Source: Beverwykella pulmonaria
Taxonomy: Eukaryota; Ascomycota; Dothideomycetes; Pleosporales; Melanommataceae
Length of the DNA: 64,000 bases
Assembly: GCA_001599595.1 (NCBI GenBank)
Contig: BCHH01000003.1
Span: 138,847 to 202,846 of the forward strand
Direction: 5' to 3'
Positions 1-10,739 of this stretch are shown one piece after another. How positions within the stretch are numbered: position 1 is the first letter of the stretch; each line of letters begins with the position of its first letter. The notes under the pieces were generated by a model that did not search any database, was not told where the DNA came from, and saw only the letters and a list, made by a program, of their open reading frames with translations. The position numbers were made by a program, and so were the translations under genes.

Positions 1-400
1 TATATGAGCCCCTCTCAATCTTTGCAGGGAGGTATTGGTTTCTTGGCCTTTGGGGCGAGAGTCTTGGTGGAGTAGAAGGTTGCTTCTTTGGCTAAGTAGT
101 GGAAGTTGGTGCCGGGATTTGATACTCTCAAAGTGAGAACGCGGATTGGCGCTGTTGTGTGGAGGGTCTGGATACTAGGTTGCTCTTTCGTATATTACGC
201 AAGTGGTTCTCATGCTTGAATATTTATCTCTTTCATTCCTGATTATGTAATCTTCTCGATGAGATACTGGTAAACAGGGCAACAAGCACTGTGAGTGACG
301 CATGTAAAAAAAGGTATTTTTGCGGCCTTTAAGGGGGTATACATCAATCATAGGGAAGCATGATCCACCATAACCACCTAACTACAACCTTTGGTCCCTT
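1..400. other. Intergenic, no gene seen
   Basis: I see no supported coding region, RNA gene or repeat here. It is the region downstream of the minus-strand Nse2 gene and probably carries its 3' UTR and terminator. Confidence 0.4.
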
Positions 401-1815
401 CTACTCCTCCTGACTCCGACCCCCAAGATCCACAACCTGACTCGCCGGCATGGGCACGCTACTCATCTCTTCCCGTTTATGCCGAACTGCATCGACCTGC
501 TCCTCGGCATCACTGCTGCTGATGTGCTGGCGTGGAGCCGCGACGTCTTCATCGTCGGAGCCGTCGGAGTCTTGCCGCGCTTCGGCGTCTTGGAGACGTT
601 TGAGTTTGCGGATGAGGATGGCGTCGGTTGAGAGGTCCGCGAGGGTTAGTTGCTTGGTGCTGTCAGTACATAATGTGTGTGAGAGGGTAGGGACAGGAAA
701 GAGACGAATCGCGGGGACGAGCATACCTGATCACAACCCGAAACCGGGCACTCAACACACTTGCCCCCTTGCCCCCTCGCACCGTTCCCACCCAATCTGT
801 GTTCACTCGCGCGGATCATATCCCAAATCGCCGTCTTCTCGAATGTATGCGGACACTTGTTGCTCGTTACCGGTTCCTTGAACCTCTGTAGTGTGATCGG
901 GCACTTCGTGCTGATCGTCGCTTTATCCACCATGATATCATCGTCTTCATCATCGTTATTCTGTGTAGCAGTAATTCCTGGTGCTGGGGACCCGTGCTCG
1001 GTGAACCAAGTATCGGGGCGCGGCAGGGGGGGCCCAGAGTCGCCGTAGCGGGCGTCGTGCACCATCGATTTGTAGCCGATGTACGCGTTGTTTTTGGCGT
1101 AGCGCGTGCTGTGTGATATGGATGTATATTCGTCTTTCTTCCTAGCCTGGCGGTCGGCGAAGAGCTCCCAGGGGCCCGTGAGCGCAACACTGGAACCGTC
1201 GGGGGGTGTAGGACCCGGACTCGACTCTTCTTCCTCTTCGCCCATATCTTCGTCCCCATTCTCATCCCGCTGTGACCGCCGCCCTCGTTGAGATTGCGAT
1301 GCCCGCTGACTCGTCTGCGTGTGGTATTCTGCCTCCAACTGATCTGGTGCATTCGTCCTTAACCACTCCAGCGTCTCATTCGTGCGCTGCACCGCCGCCT
1401 CCCCATCGATCATCCCCCGCATCCCCACCTCCAACCTCTCCGTCAACTCCCTCGCCTTCTCTTTCAGCTCGGCCAATTTTCTCTCCTCCTCCTGCTGCTC
1501 ATCCAAATTCAGCCCTTTGTCCCATTTATTACGGCGCCGCCGCTCGACACGCACTTCGGCTTCGCGCACTTGGTCATTTACACGGCCGGCAGCATCGGTG
1601 ATGAGGTCCTGGGCGCGCTTGTAGTGGTCGGAAAGGAGGGTGAGCGTGCGGCGGTCGTTGATGGTGGTTAGCTTAGCTTGTGCGGCGGGGTTGAGTGGGT
1701 GCGAGGGCTTTTTGTAGGGTGGAAGCTTGTCGGAGAGGGAGTCACGACTCTGACTTGCTGCCATGGAATGTCGGCTGGGCGTTGGCTGAGCGGTGGAGCG
1801 GTTGCGAAATGACAT
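401..1815 (-). CDS. nse2: Nse2/Mms21-type SUMO E3 ligase of the SMC5-SMC6 complex
   Basis: Predicted SP-RING SUMO ligase, the subunit that attaches SUMO to targets within the nuclear SMC5/6 DNA-repair complex. Two exons: 1815-727 and 652-401, about 446 residues. The first exon carries a charged coiled-coil region (about residues 50-140, the expected Smc5-binding part), an acidic stretch, and then the zf-Nse core at about residues 300-363 with CPITLQRF, NKCPHTFEK and CVECPVSGCDQ, giving the Cys/His zinc ligands and the SP-RING fold. The second exon continues directly with QLTLADLSTDAILIRKLKR, the conserved helix after the RING. The intron (653-726, 74 nt) has a GTATGC donor. Only the AAG acceptor keeps the frame; the nearby CAG acceptor would not. 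The acidic linker makes it longer than yeast Mms21, which is usual for filamentous fungi. Family assignment is secure; the acceptor choice is less so. Confidence 0.88.
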
Positions 1816-2189
1816 GGTGTGTGGTGCGGTGAGGGCTCAGTTGGAAATGTTGGAGTGGAAGGTTGAGCACGGAGGGGAAATGGGGCTTTGACATTGGAGA
1901 CGCGTCGGCATCCGTGCGCTTCGAAGCGCGTTTTCTCTCACCTGAGCATGTGACGGCTTGTTTCACTTCTTCCACATCCACAAAATTTAACAGGTCAGTC
2001 TAGAGGGCTGGAATTTCGCTTCACTCTACGAAGTTCAATTACTATATGCCGACCAAAGGGTGAAAGAGTGCATTTCGATGAGTATCGATTCGAGTTTCGA
2101 AACCTCGCCCAACTCACCATTATCTTAATCGTGAGCGAAAGAGATGATTGTCTAGAGCATGCACCCTGGCCCATTTATAGACTATGGCT
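1816..2189. other. Intergenic: promoter of nse2 and 3' side of the next minus gene
   Basis: No coding sequence is supported. Both neighbours lie on the minus strand, so this interval should hold the nse2 promoter and the 3' end of the oxidoreductase gene. Confidence 0.4.
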
Positions 2190-3462
2190 CTATAACCCAA
2201 CCTCAAACACGCAGCCCGCATCTCTCAGCCTCTCTATCAGCTCTATCCCCAGACAACTCGGAGTCTGCATCCCACCCGTCACTCTTCCCCCTCTTCTCTT
2301 TTCCATCTCGACGAGCACTCTCGCTGCCTCAGCCACCACCACCGCAGAAACGTGCACAACCGCGCCCTCCCAGGCAAACCTCCCTCTCATTTTCGTCCCA
2401 TCATCCCCTTCCCCAACCATATCGTAGACTACGCTCTCATTTTTCGCGTTTTCCTTCCAATCCGGCCCTTTCCCTGGCTCGAAACTCAATTTTTTGATCA
2501 GCATGCGAAATAGAGAGAGTGAAAGGAGGAGGGTTAGAAGCTTTGTCAGGAGCGTAATGGCCATAGCACCGAATGCATTGGGCGCTGGATTATACTCTGC
2601 ATACCTGAAGCCCTTGGTGTATAGCATGGGGTGGAGGTATGCGGAGCGTTGGACGACGGCCGTGTTTGACACACCTGTCAGACTCGGTGTCAAAATACCC
2701 AGCTCGGCGTGTTTCCTAAATCCCCAGGTCGAACCATCGCTGCTCTGTCGCCGCTGTCGTTCTTCTCGCGGGACGAGGATCAACGGATCAGGGTTCAAGA
2801 GCCATCCAATACCATAGTGATGTACCGAGGTCAAAATGGTATTCGCACTGCCGCCGCCCATTCCCACCATAGTAAGTTTCCCGCTTGCAACGATCTCTTT
2901 GGTAGCTCTGCCGCCCTTTTCGTGTATCTTAGATGCGAGGAGCCACGCAAGAAGATCAGGGGGCGAGCTGGAGTTCGCGGCGGAATGGATCATGATTGCA
3001 TTGTTGCTCTTCGCGGTATTATGGTACCTGGTGACCATCTCAGCGATCCACGGAGTTTCCGTCGAGCTACATTCTATTAGAAGGGTTGCTGTAGAAGGCG
3101 AGGTCGGCAGCTTACAAGTCAACATAATGCACCCCTTCTTTCGCGCAAGCCTCGACGACTGGCTCTGAATAACGGTGGTAAGGCCCTATGGCGTTGATCA
3201 CTACGCGAGTTCTTCGGACTAGAGAGTGAAGTGTTTCCGTGTCCATTTTAGCTAGAATGGTGGCTGGAGGGCTTCGATCGGGGTTCTGCGTCTTGAGTTG
3301 TGCGGCGAGTGTCTCGAGAGCGAATGAGGAACGAGCTGCAATTCCCCATTTAAGGGTTGTTGGGAAGTGCGATGTGATGTGCTCTGCGGTGATGGCACCT
3401 GTGTAGCCTGTTGCACCGAGCAAGATGATATCAAAATCTGGGCTTGCCATGTTTTGGTACAT
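2190..3462 (-). CDS. Saccharopine dehydrogenase-like (SCCPDH / trans-acting enoyl reductase family) oxidoreductase
   Basis: NAD(P)-binding oxidoreductase of the SCCPDH/trans-acting enoyl reductase family, typically membrane- or lipid-droplet-associated; the substrate is unknown. Two exons, 3462-3116 and 3066-2190, with a 49-nt intron (GTAAGC donor, TAG acceptor) that restores the family sequence HYVDF-STETPWIAEMV. The N-terminus shows the Rossmann motif LLGATGYTG and then VINAIGPYHRYSEPVVEAC, the usual second glycine-region motif. A hydrophobic segment near AFGAMAITLLTKLLTLLLSL fits the membrane-anchoring hairpin of SCCPDH proteins. Two in-frame ATGs exist (3462 and 3450); the second, MASPDFDI, places the Rossmann fold closest to the family's normal start and gives about 403 residues. 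No pathway can be inferred from the neighbours. Confidence 0.85.
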
Positions 3463-4444
3463 AACGGTGGGATAAAACTTTCAATCTACAGCCGCCTTGA
3501 AAACAAGTTATACATAAATTTGATGAACATGTCTATGACTGAGGATCTCCGTGAATGACTAAATCATGGGCAATCAGGGACATTAGTAAGCCTACAAGAA
3601 GGCAATATCAATGGCAAGACCGTAAATCGGAGCTCGGGGCTCCACGAAAGACTAAATCGCAAGTACCCAGAAACAAAATTAAGTGTTCAGGGAGTGAGTG
3701 TCGAGCGCAAGGGTGCGATTTCGGAGTCGGGGTTCAAGGTTGAAGTGCCAAGCCGGGAGTCTCAAGTCTCAAAAGAGACCAACCTAGGGAGTGCATTCTT
3801 CACCTACAATTACATATTCACTCTCATGCGAGCTTTCAACGGCATCTTTCATATCACCAACTCACACTTCAACATTTACGAGCGCAGACCTGTTTTATCA
3901 ATACCGATCTGCGCTATGAACAATGGCTCACAGTATCTCCCCGGCACGCCACCTGCGCCCGCATGAATCTCCCTAGCTCAAACAGCCAAGAACCAGCGCT
4001 GCGAAAACATTCTCCAGCTTTACGTTCAAGACCAAGACCCCGAAAGCGTAAACTCTTAAACAAAACAAGAGACATAAAAGGCACAGCCTGCACTGTGCAA
4101 GGCATTCCACGGACCGACTCCTCCGGACTTTGGTGTGAGGATGGCTTCGGATATTTGAATGCTCCAATACTAATCGTTTCGGCACTTGGCAGGATGCCTA
4201 TCCCAGGCCCTTTTCCGCACGAGAACAAATACAAGAAGTACAAGGCATAATGAGTACTATTTTCTTGTACGGACCTGCGCCATGCTGTTAGAAGGGCTCC
4301 CTAGAGACCTGTATATGCCCGAGTCTTGTTCACGGCGTAGTCATGAACTTTCTCATGGCGTAATGTATATAATGTTAGGTCCCGATCGATACCAATCTTG
4401 GCAAATCAACGCAACCTGACTTCCCTTCTCTGTATTTCAACAAG
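3463..4444. other. Intergenic between divergent genes
   Basis: The region separates the minus-strand oxidoreductase from the plus-strand GH76 gene and presumably holds both promoters. Several short open frames occur on both strands, but none shows a recognisable domain or consistent codon pattern, so I annotate no gene. Confidence 0.4.
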
Positions 4445-6370
4445 ATGTGGACAAAACTCACAATAGCTATCACTATTTCTAGTGTCCTTCTCTCAGCCTC
4501 GGCAGCGGACAAATTTGACGTTAAAAACGCAGGTATGTAAACCATCTTCTACCAATCCTACTCTATCTAATATTCTTAGGCTCCATTAAATCATATGTCA
4601 AAAGTCTCGCCGAGTCTATTGTGAATGACTACTACAAAACCCGACCAGATTCCCCAACTGGCCTTCTCTACACCGTACCCGAAGCCCAGAACGGCTCCGC
4701 GCGACTCGATTGGGGCCAATCAGCCTCAGTATGGGATGCATTAATCACGTACTCCCATTTGACTGGAGACAATCAGTTCAACGATGTTGTTGCCGAAGCT
4801 TTATACACACAAATGGGCGAGACGAACGATTACTTGGGAAAGGGTATACCCATGGTGGTTAGTAGATGTCCTCTTCGTCCTTTGGACAAGCGTAATGGAG
4901 AGTAAATATATTCAAGAAAGCTAACCAGGGCACAGCCAAATGATGAACAATCCCAATGGGCCCTCGCCGCCCTCTCAGCCGCCGAATACGGTTTTCCCAA
5001 GCCCACCTCAGGCAAACCCCCTTTTCTCGAACTCGCCATCAATGCCTTCAGCTCGCAAATCGAGCGCTGGGATGATAAGACCTGCAAAGGCGGTCTGCGG
5101 GTCTTTGTAGATGATGACAATAAAGACAAGTCCTTCTCGAAGAACGGCTGGGCAAATTCTAACTTCTTCTTGCTTGGGGCGAGACTTACTAAACTGACGG
5201 GCAAGAAGGTGTATGCGCAATGGGCTGAGAGACAGTTTAAATGGGCTCAGGAGAGTGGGATGATTGGGAAGAATTTTGAGGTCTATGATATGATACATTC
5301 GCATTGTGATGTCGATCATAAGATGTCGACAAACCTGAACCTAGGGCATTGGCTTGAGGGCAGCGCGGTTATGTACAGCAACGTAAGTCTTAAACAATTT
5401 CTGAAATTACCCAATTCCGTCATCGTGCCCAAACAAACACTCGCAATTTCATCTTTTCTTCCACTGACATCTCACACAGGACAAGCTCAGCGATAAGAAG
5501 AAGGACTGGGAGACCCGGATCAATGGCCTTGTCGCAACCACCAAAACGAATCCCGCCCTCCAAAACATGCCTTCCAAGCCTGAAACCGCCCCCTACGAAC
5601 TGATCTCTAGCAGCGATAACTCCATCGCCAACGTGCTCCAATACGCGCGCAGTCTCTCCCACACCATCCAACTCGCCCCATTTACCTCCGACAAGCTCTC
5701 TCCTGACGTCACTGCCGCCGCAAAAGCTGCAGCTGGAGTATGCGGCCCCAAGACACTCAAATACAAGGACAAGGCTTCCAATATTAAGATGGCGTGCAGA
5801 GCGGATTGGCGCCCCGAGGGGCCCAAGAGGCTTCACAAGGAGGACGACAGCACGGTGTTGAGTACGGCAGCAGCGTTGGAGACTGTACAAGGGCTTCTGT
5901 GGTACATACCTAAGGATAAATATGGTGGGTACCAGGGCGAGAAGCCGAGTGAGACGAAGAAGGGATATGAGAACCCGAAGGAGACGAAGAAGGGATATGA
6001 GAACCCGAAGGAGACAAAGAAGCCGGAGGATCCGAAACAAACAGGCAAACCTGAGGACCCAAAGCAGACAGGCAAGCCCGAAGATCCAAAACAAACGAGC
6101 AAGTCCGAGGATCCAAAGCAAACTAGTAAACCCGAAGACCCAAAACAGACCAAGACCGGCGAAGCACCGCCGAGTCAGACGACTTCACAGGGCGAGCCTC
6201 AACCAACCGAGACTGGTTCTAAGCCTCAACCACCACCCGGTACACCTCCGAGTGCAACGACGTCGATACCGACGGAACCTTCACCGAGTGGTGAATCGGC
6301 TGCTTCTAGGACACGATTTGGATGGATTGTTGCTGTCTGCGCCGTTCTTTTCGCGGCTCTGATAGTTTAG
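4445..6370 (+). CDS. Secreted, GPI-type glycoside hydrolase family 76 (Dfg5/Dcw1-like) protein
   Basis: GH76 family protein, in fungi usually a wall-associated endo-alpha-1,6-mannanase/transglycosidase that links GPI proteins to the cell wall. Four exons: 4445-4532, 4580-4857, 4936-5382, 5480-6370, giving 567 residues in frame. Residues 1-20 form a signal peptide (MWTKLTIAITISSVLLSASA). Family blocks are visible: the tryptophan-containing WGQSASVWDALITYSHLTGD, then NDEQSQWALAALSAAEYGFP, RWDDKTCKGGLR and NSNFFLLGARLTKLTG. The C-terminal part is low complexity, with two copies of a GYENPKETKK unit and about five copies of a nine-residue KPEDPKQTG unit, a Ser/Thr/Pro stretch, and a hydrophobic tail (GWIVAVCAVLFAALIV) fitting a GPI signal. 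Oddity: the usual catalytic Asp-Asp pair (NDDQ) reads Asp-Glu here (residues 125-126), so activity may be altered. Confidence 0.87.
5935..6150 (+). repeat. In-frame tandem repeats in the GH76 gene
   Basis: Two 30-bp units encoding GYENPKETKK precede about five 27-bp units encoding variants of KPEDPKQTG. They lie inside the last exon and encode the Lys/Pro/Glu-rich stalk before the GPI signal. Copy number is likely to vary between strains. Confidence 0.85.
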
Positions 6371-8149
6371 AGGTGGACATTTATGGCACTGGATGCCTGT
6401 TTAGCCGGTACAGGTATTGTTTCATGAATTTTCATATAGGGGCTGCGGGAGTTCGGAAAGGTGAAGGCGTTTTTGGCTAGTAATAGCTTTATACGCAGCG
6501 TTTTTACGGTTTAGTAGCATTTCCACCATTTTCTGAATAGCGAGGTTATTGGGACGAATGACTTGAAGGTCTCTTTTATTGGTTAAGCATTATAGATAGA
6601 TACCCTTACATTTTTAGATATTGCATGTATCATTTCTTATTTCAGACTGCATCGTGCGCGATATTTAAAGTGTCCTGTGCTTGAAACTCTCGAGGAGATT
6701 CTTTCGCCACGCATATCTTGCAGGTATTCCTTATATGTATCGAAAGCCAATCAAATGAAAAAGAGCATCACATAAACAATCGATCAGGGAAATGAAATCA
6801 TTACTGAGTATAGACTCTCACATTTCTCTTCTTAGTCCATGTATTGGTATATCGAATCCCTGCATCTGTTATATCGATTTCCTGTGCTATGGTGTTAGCA
6901 CTAGGCAAGTGTACTGGTATGCATGTTTTAACATTGTCAAAGTTAAAGCGTGCACGCTGCTAGATTTGTAGATGACTCTCATCTTCCTATCTATCTCTTT
7001 ATTCTACTACTGTCTGTTAGTATAACCTATTAATATCAATCACGGCGTTAAGCCGGATAACTTGTATGTGTATTCATATCGAAAATTTCCATATTAGTGT
7101 CTCGAACTCGACAGAAAAGTCATGCTCTCTCTCCGAGATAAAGCATCATGTGCCAACAACCCGCAATTCGCTCAAGTATCAACATTAGATTTTATGCTGG
7201 ACATGTTTGTCACGGGCATCGCAATAATACGCATAATGTGTCCAAAGATCTGCACAGGGGATCAAAAATACAGCTTTCTTGTTCGCCCTGCAGTGAAAAG
7301 AGAGAAAAGGAAAGCCCACCAACACCCGTGTCACACTCTGTACTCGTATAAACATTTATTGGTAATTAGAACTCGAGGTGTTTGCTTCTTTCTTTATTAC
7401 AAAACTTCGCTGACGCATATACAGATAAAGATGCCATTACTGGACTATGGCCTATTCTTGTGTATGCAGTACTAGGTGCTGTGTTCGGCCACGACCATAC
7501 AGAGGATTAGGGATTATATCGGGGAATATGCTGCTGACGATGCAGAAGTGAGTATCTCATCTTATGTCAGAGATTTGATGAGAGCTGTGCGAACCCTAGA
7601 CCGCGAGTGAGGCGAGAAATGCGCTAGCCGAAAGCAGCATGCGGGCATGTCAAACTTCCTACTCCACGCTTCGTATCAAAGGACCTACCCTAAAAGAGCT
7701 ACAAATGGCTTTGAAAATCTTGCGTACTAAGTGGTATGGTATGCTTTAAAGTCCAGCTTTACCCTTGGTTTTAAGCCATTGCGATTTGGAAAATCCAATA
7801 CTTGGCAGTCCATAAATTCTAGCTAGCAGTGAGGAACCAACGCACACATGTTCTGAATATAAAGTTTAAACCACGGAGATTTTGATTTATTGCATTGTTT
7901 CCATGTCTATGCCTTTGCGTGGAAACTAAAACATTGCATGGTATCTGCGAACAAAGAAAAACAAGCAGAACAAGCCAACACTCCGGAATGGGTGTTTCGC
8001 TTGTACCGCCATAGAGACCTCCCACAAGAGTTCCGTTTGCGTCAATCTGGGTATATGAATGAACAGCCATGTCATCTAATCCCACCCCACCTCTAGAAGA
8101 CCCCCGCACCGAACGAAAAGCGACCGTCGTCACAACCTAATCGCTTACC
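6371..8149. other. Long AT-rich intergenic stretch, no gene seen
   Basis: About 1.8 kb without a convincing gene. The longest open frames have no recognisable domain and an uneven composition, so I leave them out. The first part will hold the GH76 3' UTR and the last part the promoter of the following gene. Confidence 0.4.
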
Positions 8150-9235
8150 ATGGTTATCCTATCTCCCCGCTACGACACAACGCCCATCGTCGTGCAAGCG
8201 CCCTGCGATCTAACCTCGACCACTATTGTAACCGAACATCGCAGCGTCGCTGAATCCCATTTCCGCGCACGTCCCTCCCACGCCTCATCACCCTTCGGCC
8301 TGTCCACTTCCCCCGGCACCCCCTACACTACGCCCCTCGCGATCCTCCTCTTCCTCTGGACCTTCGGCATCTTCCAAAAACTCCGCAACAAATACAACCA
8401 AACATTCTCACCCGTGTACTCGGCAGCCGCCTTCTCCGCTTCCTTGCACCAGAACATCGACCTCCGAGAAGCCTGGCAGACGAAAAAATACCGCATCCTT
8501 TTCGGGCTTGCTGAGTTCCACATCACTGGCACCCTCCCCTGGGGTCCCTGGGACGCGTCCAGTCTGCGAGAATGGGACGAGTCATACTACCTCAAGCGGC
8601 TCTGCCACGCGGGGATTATACCGTTGTATATCCAGCAAGGCGGGTTCGGGATACGGTACGAGAAGTCTATGGTCCCCCCGCGCTGGATCCAAAGCAAGCG
8701 ACGTGCGTTCTTCGACCTTGCGATTCCCTACAAAGAGCCGGAGCGGGACGGCCATTGCAGGAATTTCATAGACCAACTGACAGAGAGAGGAATCGAGAAG
8801 GGATATGTGGTTTCGTGGTGGATTTTGGGTCGGACTCCAGGATATGCGAACGATGAGGCGGTAGAGATCCCGATCGAGTATGGGGCGACGTCCTTTTTTT
8901 GGCCTTTGCTGCCGTTTAAAAGAGATAGGGCGATTAGGCCTGAGACTGGTGAAGACGTGAGACTACTGGATTATATCGGAGAGGAAGGAGATTGCCCGTT
9001 GCTGTTTAAAGGCGGGTATGCGCTGTTGAGGGTTGAGGCGAGAGATAGCTCGAAGGTGGGGTTGGATAAGTTCGTCGCGGAGGCGGCGTTTGCGGCGGGT
9101 TTGGATGGTTTGTTCAGTGAGATGGATATCATGTCCCTTACCAAGGCGTGGCTGGAAAGAAATAATCTAGGGCATCTCTCGGGGATAGAAAGGTATGTTC
9201 GTGATCCATGGGTAGCGGATAGTGAGCTTGCATAG
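8150..9235 (+). CDS. Conserved-looking hypothetical protein, 361 residues
   Basis: Single uninterrupted exon starting at ATG 8150 and ending in TAG, 361 residues. I do not recognise the family. A short hydrophobic segment (LAILLFLWTFGIF, about residues 62-75) could be a membrane segment or a buried helix. The remainder is a soluble, Trp- and aromatic-rich mixed sequence with WGPWDASSLREWDESYYLKR and FDLAIPYKEPERDGHCRNF. Codon use resembles neighbouring genes, with a C/G-rich third position over the first two thirds. No catalytic motif is obvious. The intact 1.1-kb frame makes it very likely a real gene of unknown function. Confidence 0.7.
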   Translation: MVILSPRYDTTPIVVQAPCDLTSTTIVTEHRSVAESHFRARPSHASSPFGLSTSPGTPYTTPLAILLFLWTFGIFQKLRNKYNQTFSPVYSAAAFSASLHQNIDLREAWQTKKYRILFGLAEFHITGTLPWGPWDASSLREWDESYYLKRLCHAGIIPLYIQQGGFGIRYEKSMVPPRWIQSKRRAFFDLAIPYKEPERDGHCRNFIDQLTERGIEKGYVVSWWILGRTPGYANDEAVEIPIEYGATSFFWPLLPFKRDRAIRPETGEDVRLLDYIGEEGDCPLLFKGGYALLRVEARDSSKVGLDKFVAEAAFAAGLDGLFSEMDIMSLTKAWLERNNLGHLSGIERYVRDPWVADSELA

Positions 9236-9452
9236 AGGCTTGATGAAACATAGGGAGTCGATGATCCAAGGTTCTGACCGGATAGGTTGTCCTGTGTAAT
9301 GTAATGAGCTGCAGAATAGTTTCCTTGTCCCCATATAGTTCCAGTCAAGCCTACGTATAGGACAGTTAGTAGCCATCGTATACCATAGATAAGTTGAGAG
9401 TTCCCGACCCATGCGTACCTACGAATTCTGTTGATACATAGGTTAGAGTCTT

Positions 9453-10739
9453 TTATGGTGGCCGCAGTAAATCTCGCATCCAATTGCCCACATGCTCCAC
9501 CTGCGACTGCCAGCCCGGATTTTCATCTTGCTGAGTCCAAAGCCCCAGTCCTTCAACTGTGTTCATGTGCACGCTCTGCTCGGCATACGTTTCGTATTTG
9601 GCCTTCTCTGCGGGATCGTGCCACAGGTCACGAAAGGCATTTGCTCTCAGCGTTTGACGTGCGATACTACGCTTAACCATTTTGGCCAACTCAGACGCTT
9701 GATCTAGAAGAGGACTCTGAGTTCCAGTCATAATATGCCATTGTGGTAGAATGAGATTGGTGCCAGATGGAGGGTAGATGCGCGCATAGGCACGGCACCT
9801 CGCTAACTTAGGAGATTCTGGGGTGGTCGCTACGTCTTCGAACGATTCAAAATGATTGATACTCATACGGGTTTCGAAATCATAGGGGTCTCTGGGTTGT
9901 TCGGATGGTGACGATGAAGCCATTACAACGTCATCGTGAGGACGTATCAAGTAGCCATGCGGTGACCGGAAGAAGTGAATGGGCGAGGCAAAGCGGTCAA
10001 AGTAGTCTTCTGGCTTTCGAAATAAAACGTCTCGCTCCCCCAATGGAGTGAGGGTGGGCATGGTAGCATTGTCGCTATTGAGTTGCCAGGAGGTTGGCGG
10101 AGGCAGCTTATGTGGTCGTTTCTGGCGTTTCTGTGCCGTCGGTTCTAGTTCTGGTGTTGATGTTGGGGCTGGCGGATGCTTGTCCTTGAGTGTCCACCAA
10201 GTCATTAGATCTTGGTCAGCAGGGAATTGAGTTTCTTCAGGTGCAATAGGTTCTGGGAGCTCAGACGGGTAAGGCAGGTCATCTGGGAATACCCAGTCTA
10301 CAATAGGGTTGTTCACTGCAGCTGCAACAATGCGGCTCTCGCCACGCTGGCATTCAGTCAGGGCAATCATCGTGGCTATGGATCCGCCCATGAGCTCTCC
10401 GCAGACACCTACATGTGCAGGGCGGGGTTTGCCTGCGACTGAGCTGGATTCATAGTCAAGTAGGTTTTCAAGGACCCAGTCGTAGCCGAACAAGACATCA
10501 TGATAGGGCGTCGGATACTGGCACTCGGGTGATGCACGATAGTGGATGCTGGCGATGGTGGCGTTGCTGGAGGTAGCAAGGGCTGAGATGACGCGCTCTT
10601 CTTCTTCGCTGTGATCAGGAAGAATGGGCCCGGACGGCAGGTAGATGAGGATGGGAGACGCTGGAGTGGAAGCGGGATAGATGCTAGCGAAGATTTTAGC
10701 GAGTGAACTCTTCTATACGAAGCACGCGTTGGTTGCATG
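9453..10739 (-). CDS. Alpha/beta-hydrolase-fold protein, 5' end disrupted or mis-spliced
   Basis: Fungal alpha/beta-hydrolase-like protein. The reading frame is open from just after a TAG at 10715-10713 to the stop at 9453. It shows SPILIYLPSGPILP, ASIHYRASPECQYPTPYHDV (the oxyanion-side and lid blocks of the hydrolase_3 type) and VGVCGELMGGSIATMIALTE, where the usual nucleophile elbow GxSxG has Glu in the serine position, so it may be non-catalytic. Upstream, the frame reads RLYGYSHATNACFV, then TAG, then KSSLAKIFASIYP, which looks like continuous protein broken by one stop. Alternatives are an unusually short 35-nt intron (GTATAG to CTAG), which would join an ATG at about 10739 in frame, or an acceptor at the TAG. 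The start is therefore uncertain, and the gene could be a pseudogene in this strain. Confidence 0.55.

Noticed and set aside
5420..6121. 233-residue minus-strand frame with Leu/Arg repeats
   Set aside because: Antisense of the GH76 gene's last exon; the repeats mirror the in-frame KPEDPKQTG repeats.
7122..7475. 117-residue plus-strand frame in the AT-rich gap
   Set aside because: No domain and an irregular composition; likely chance.
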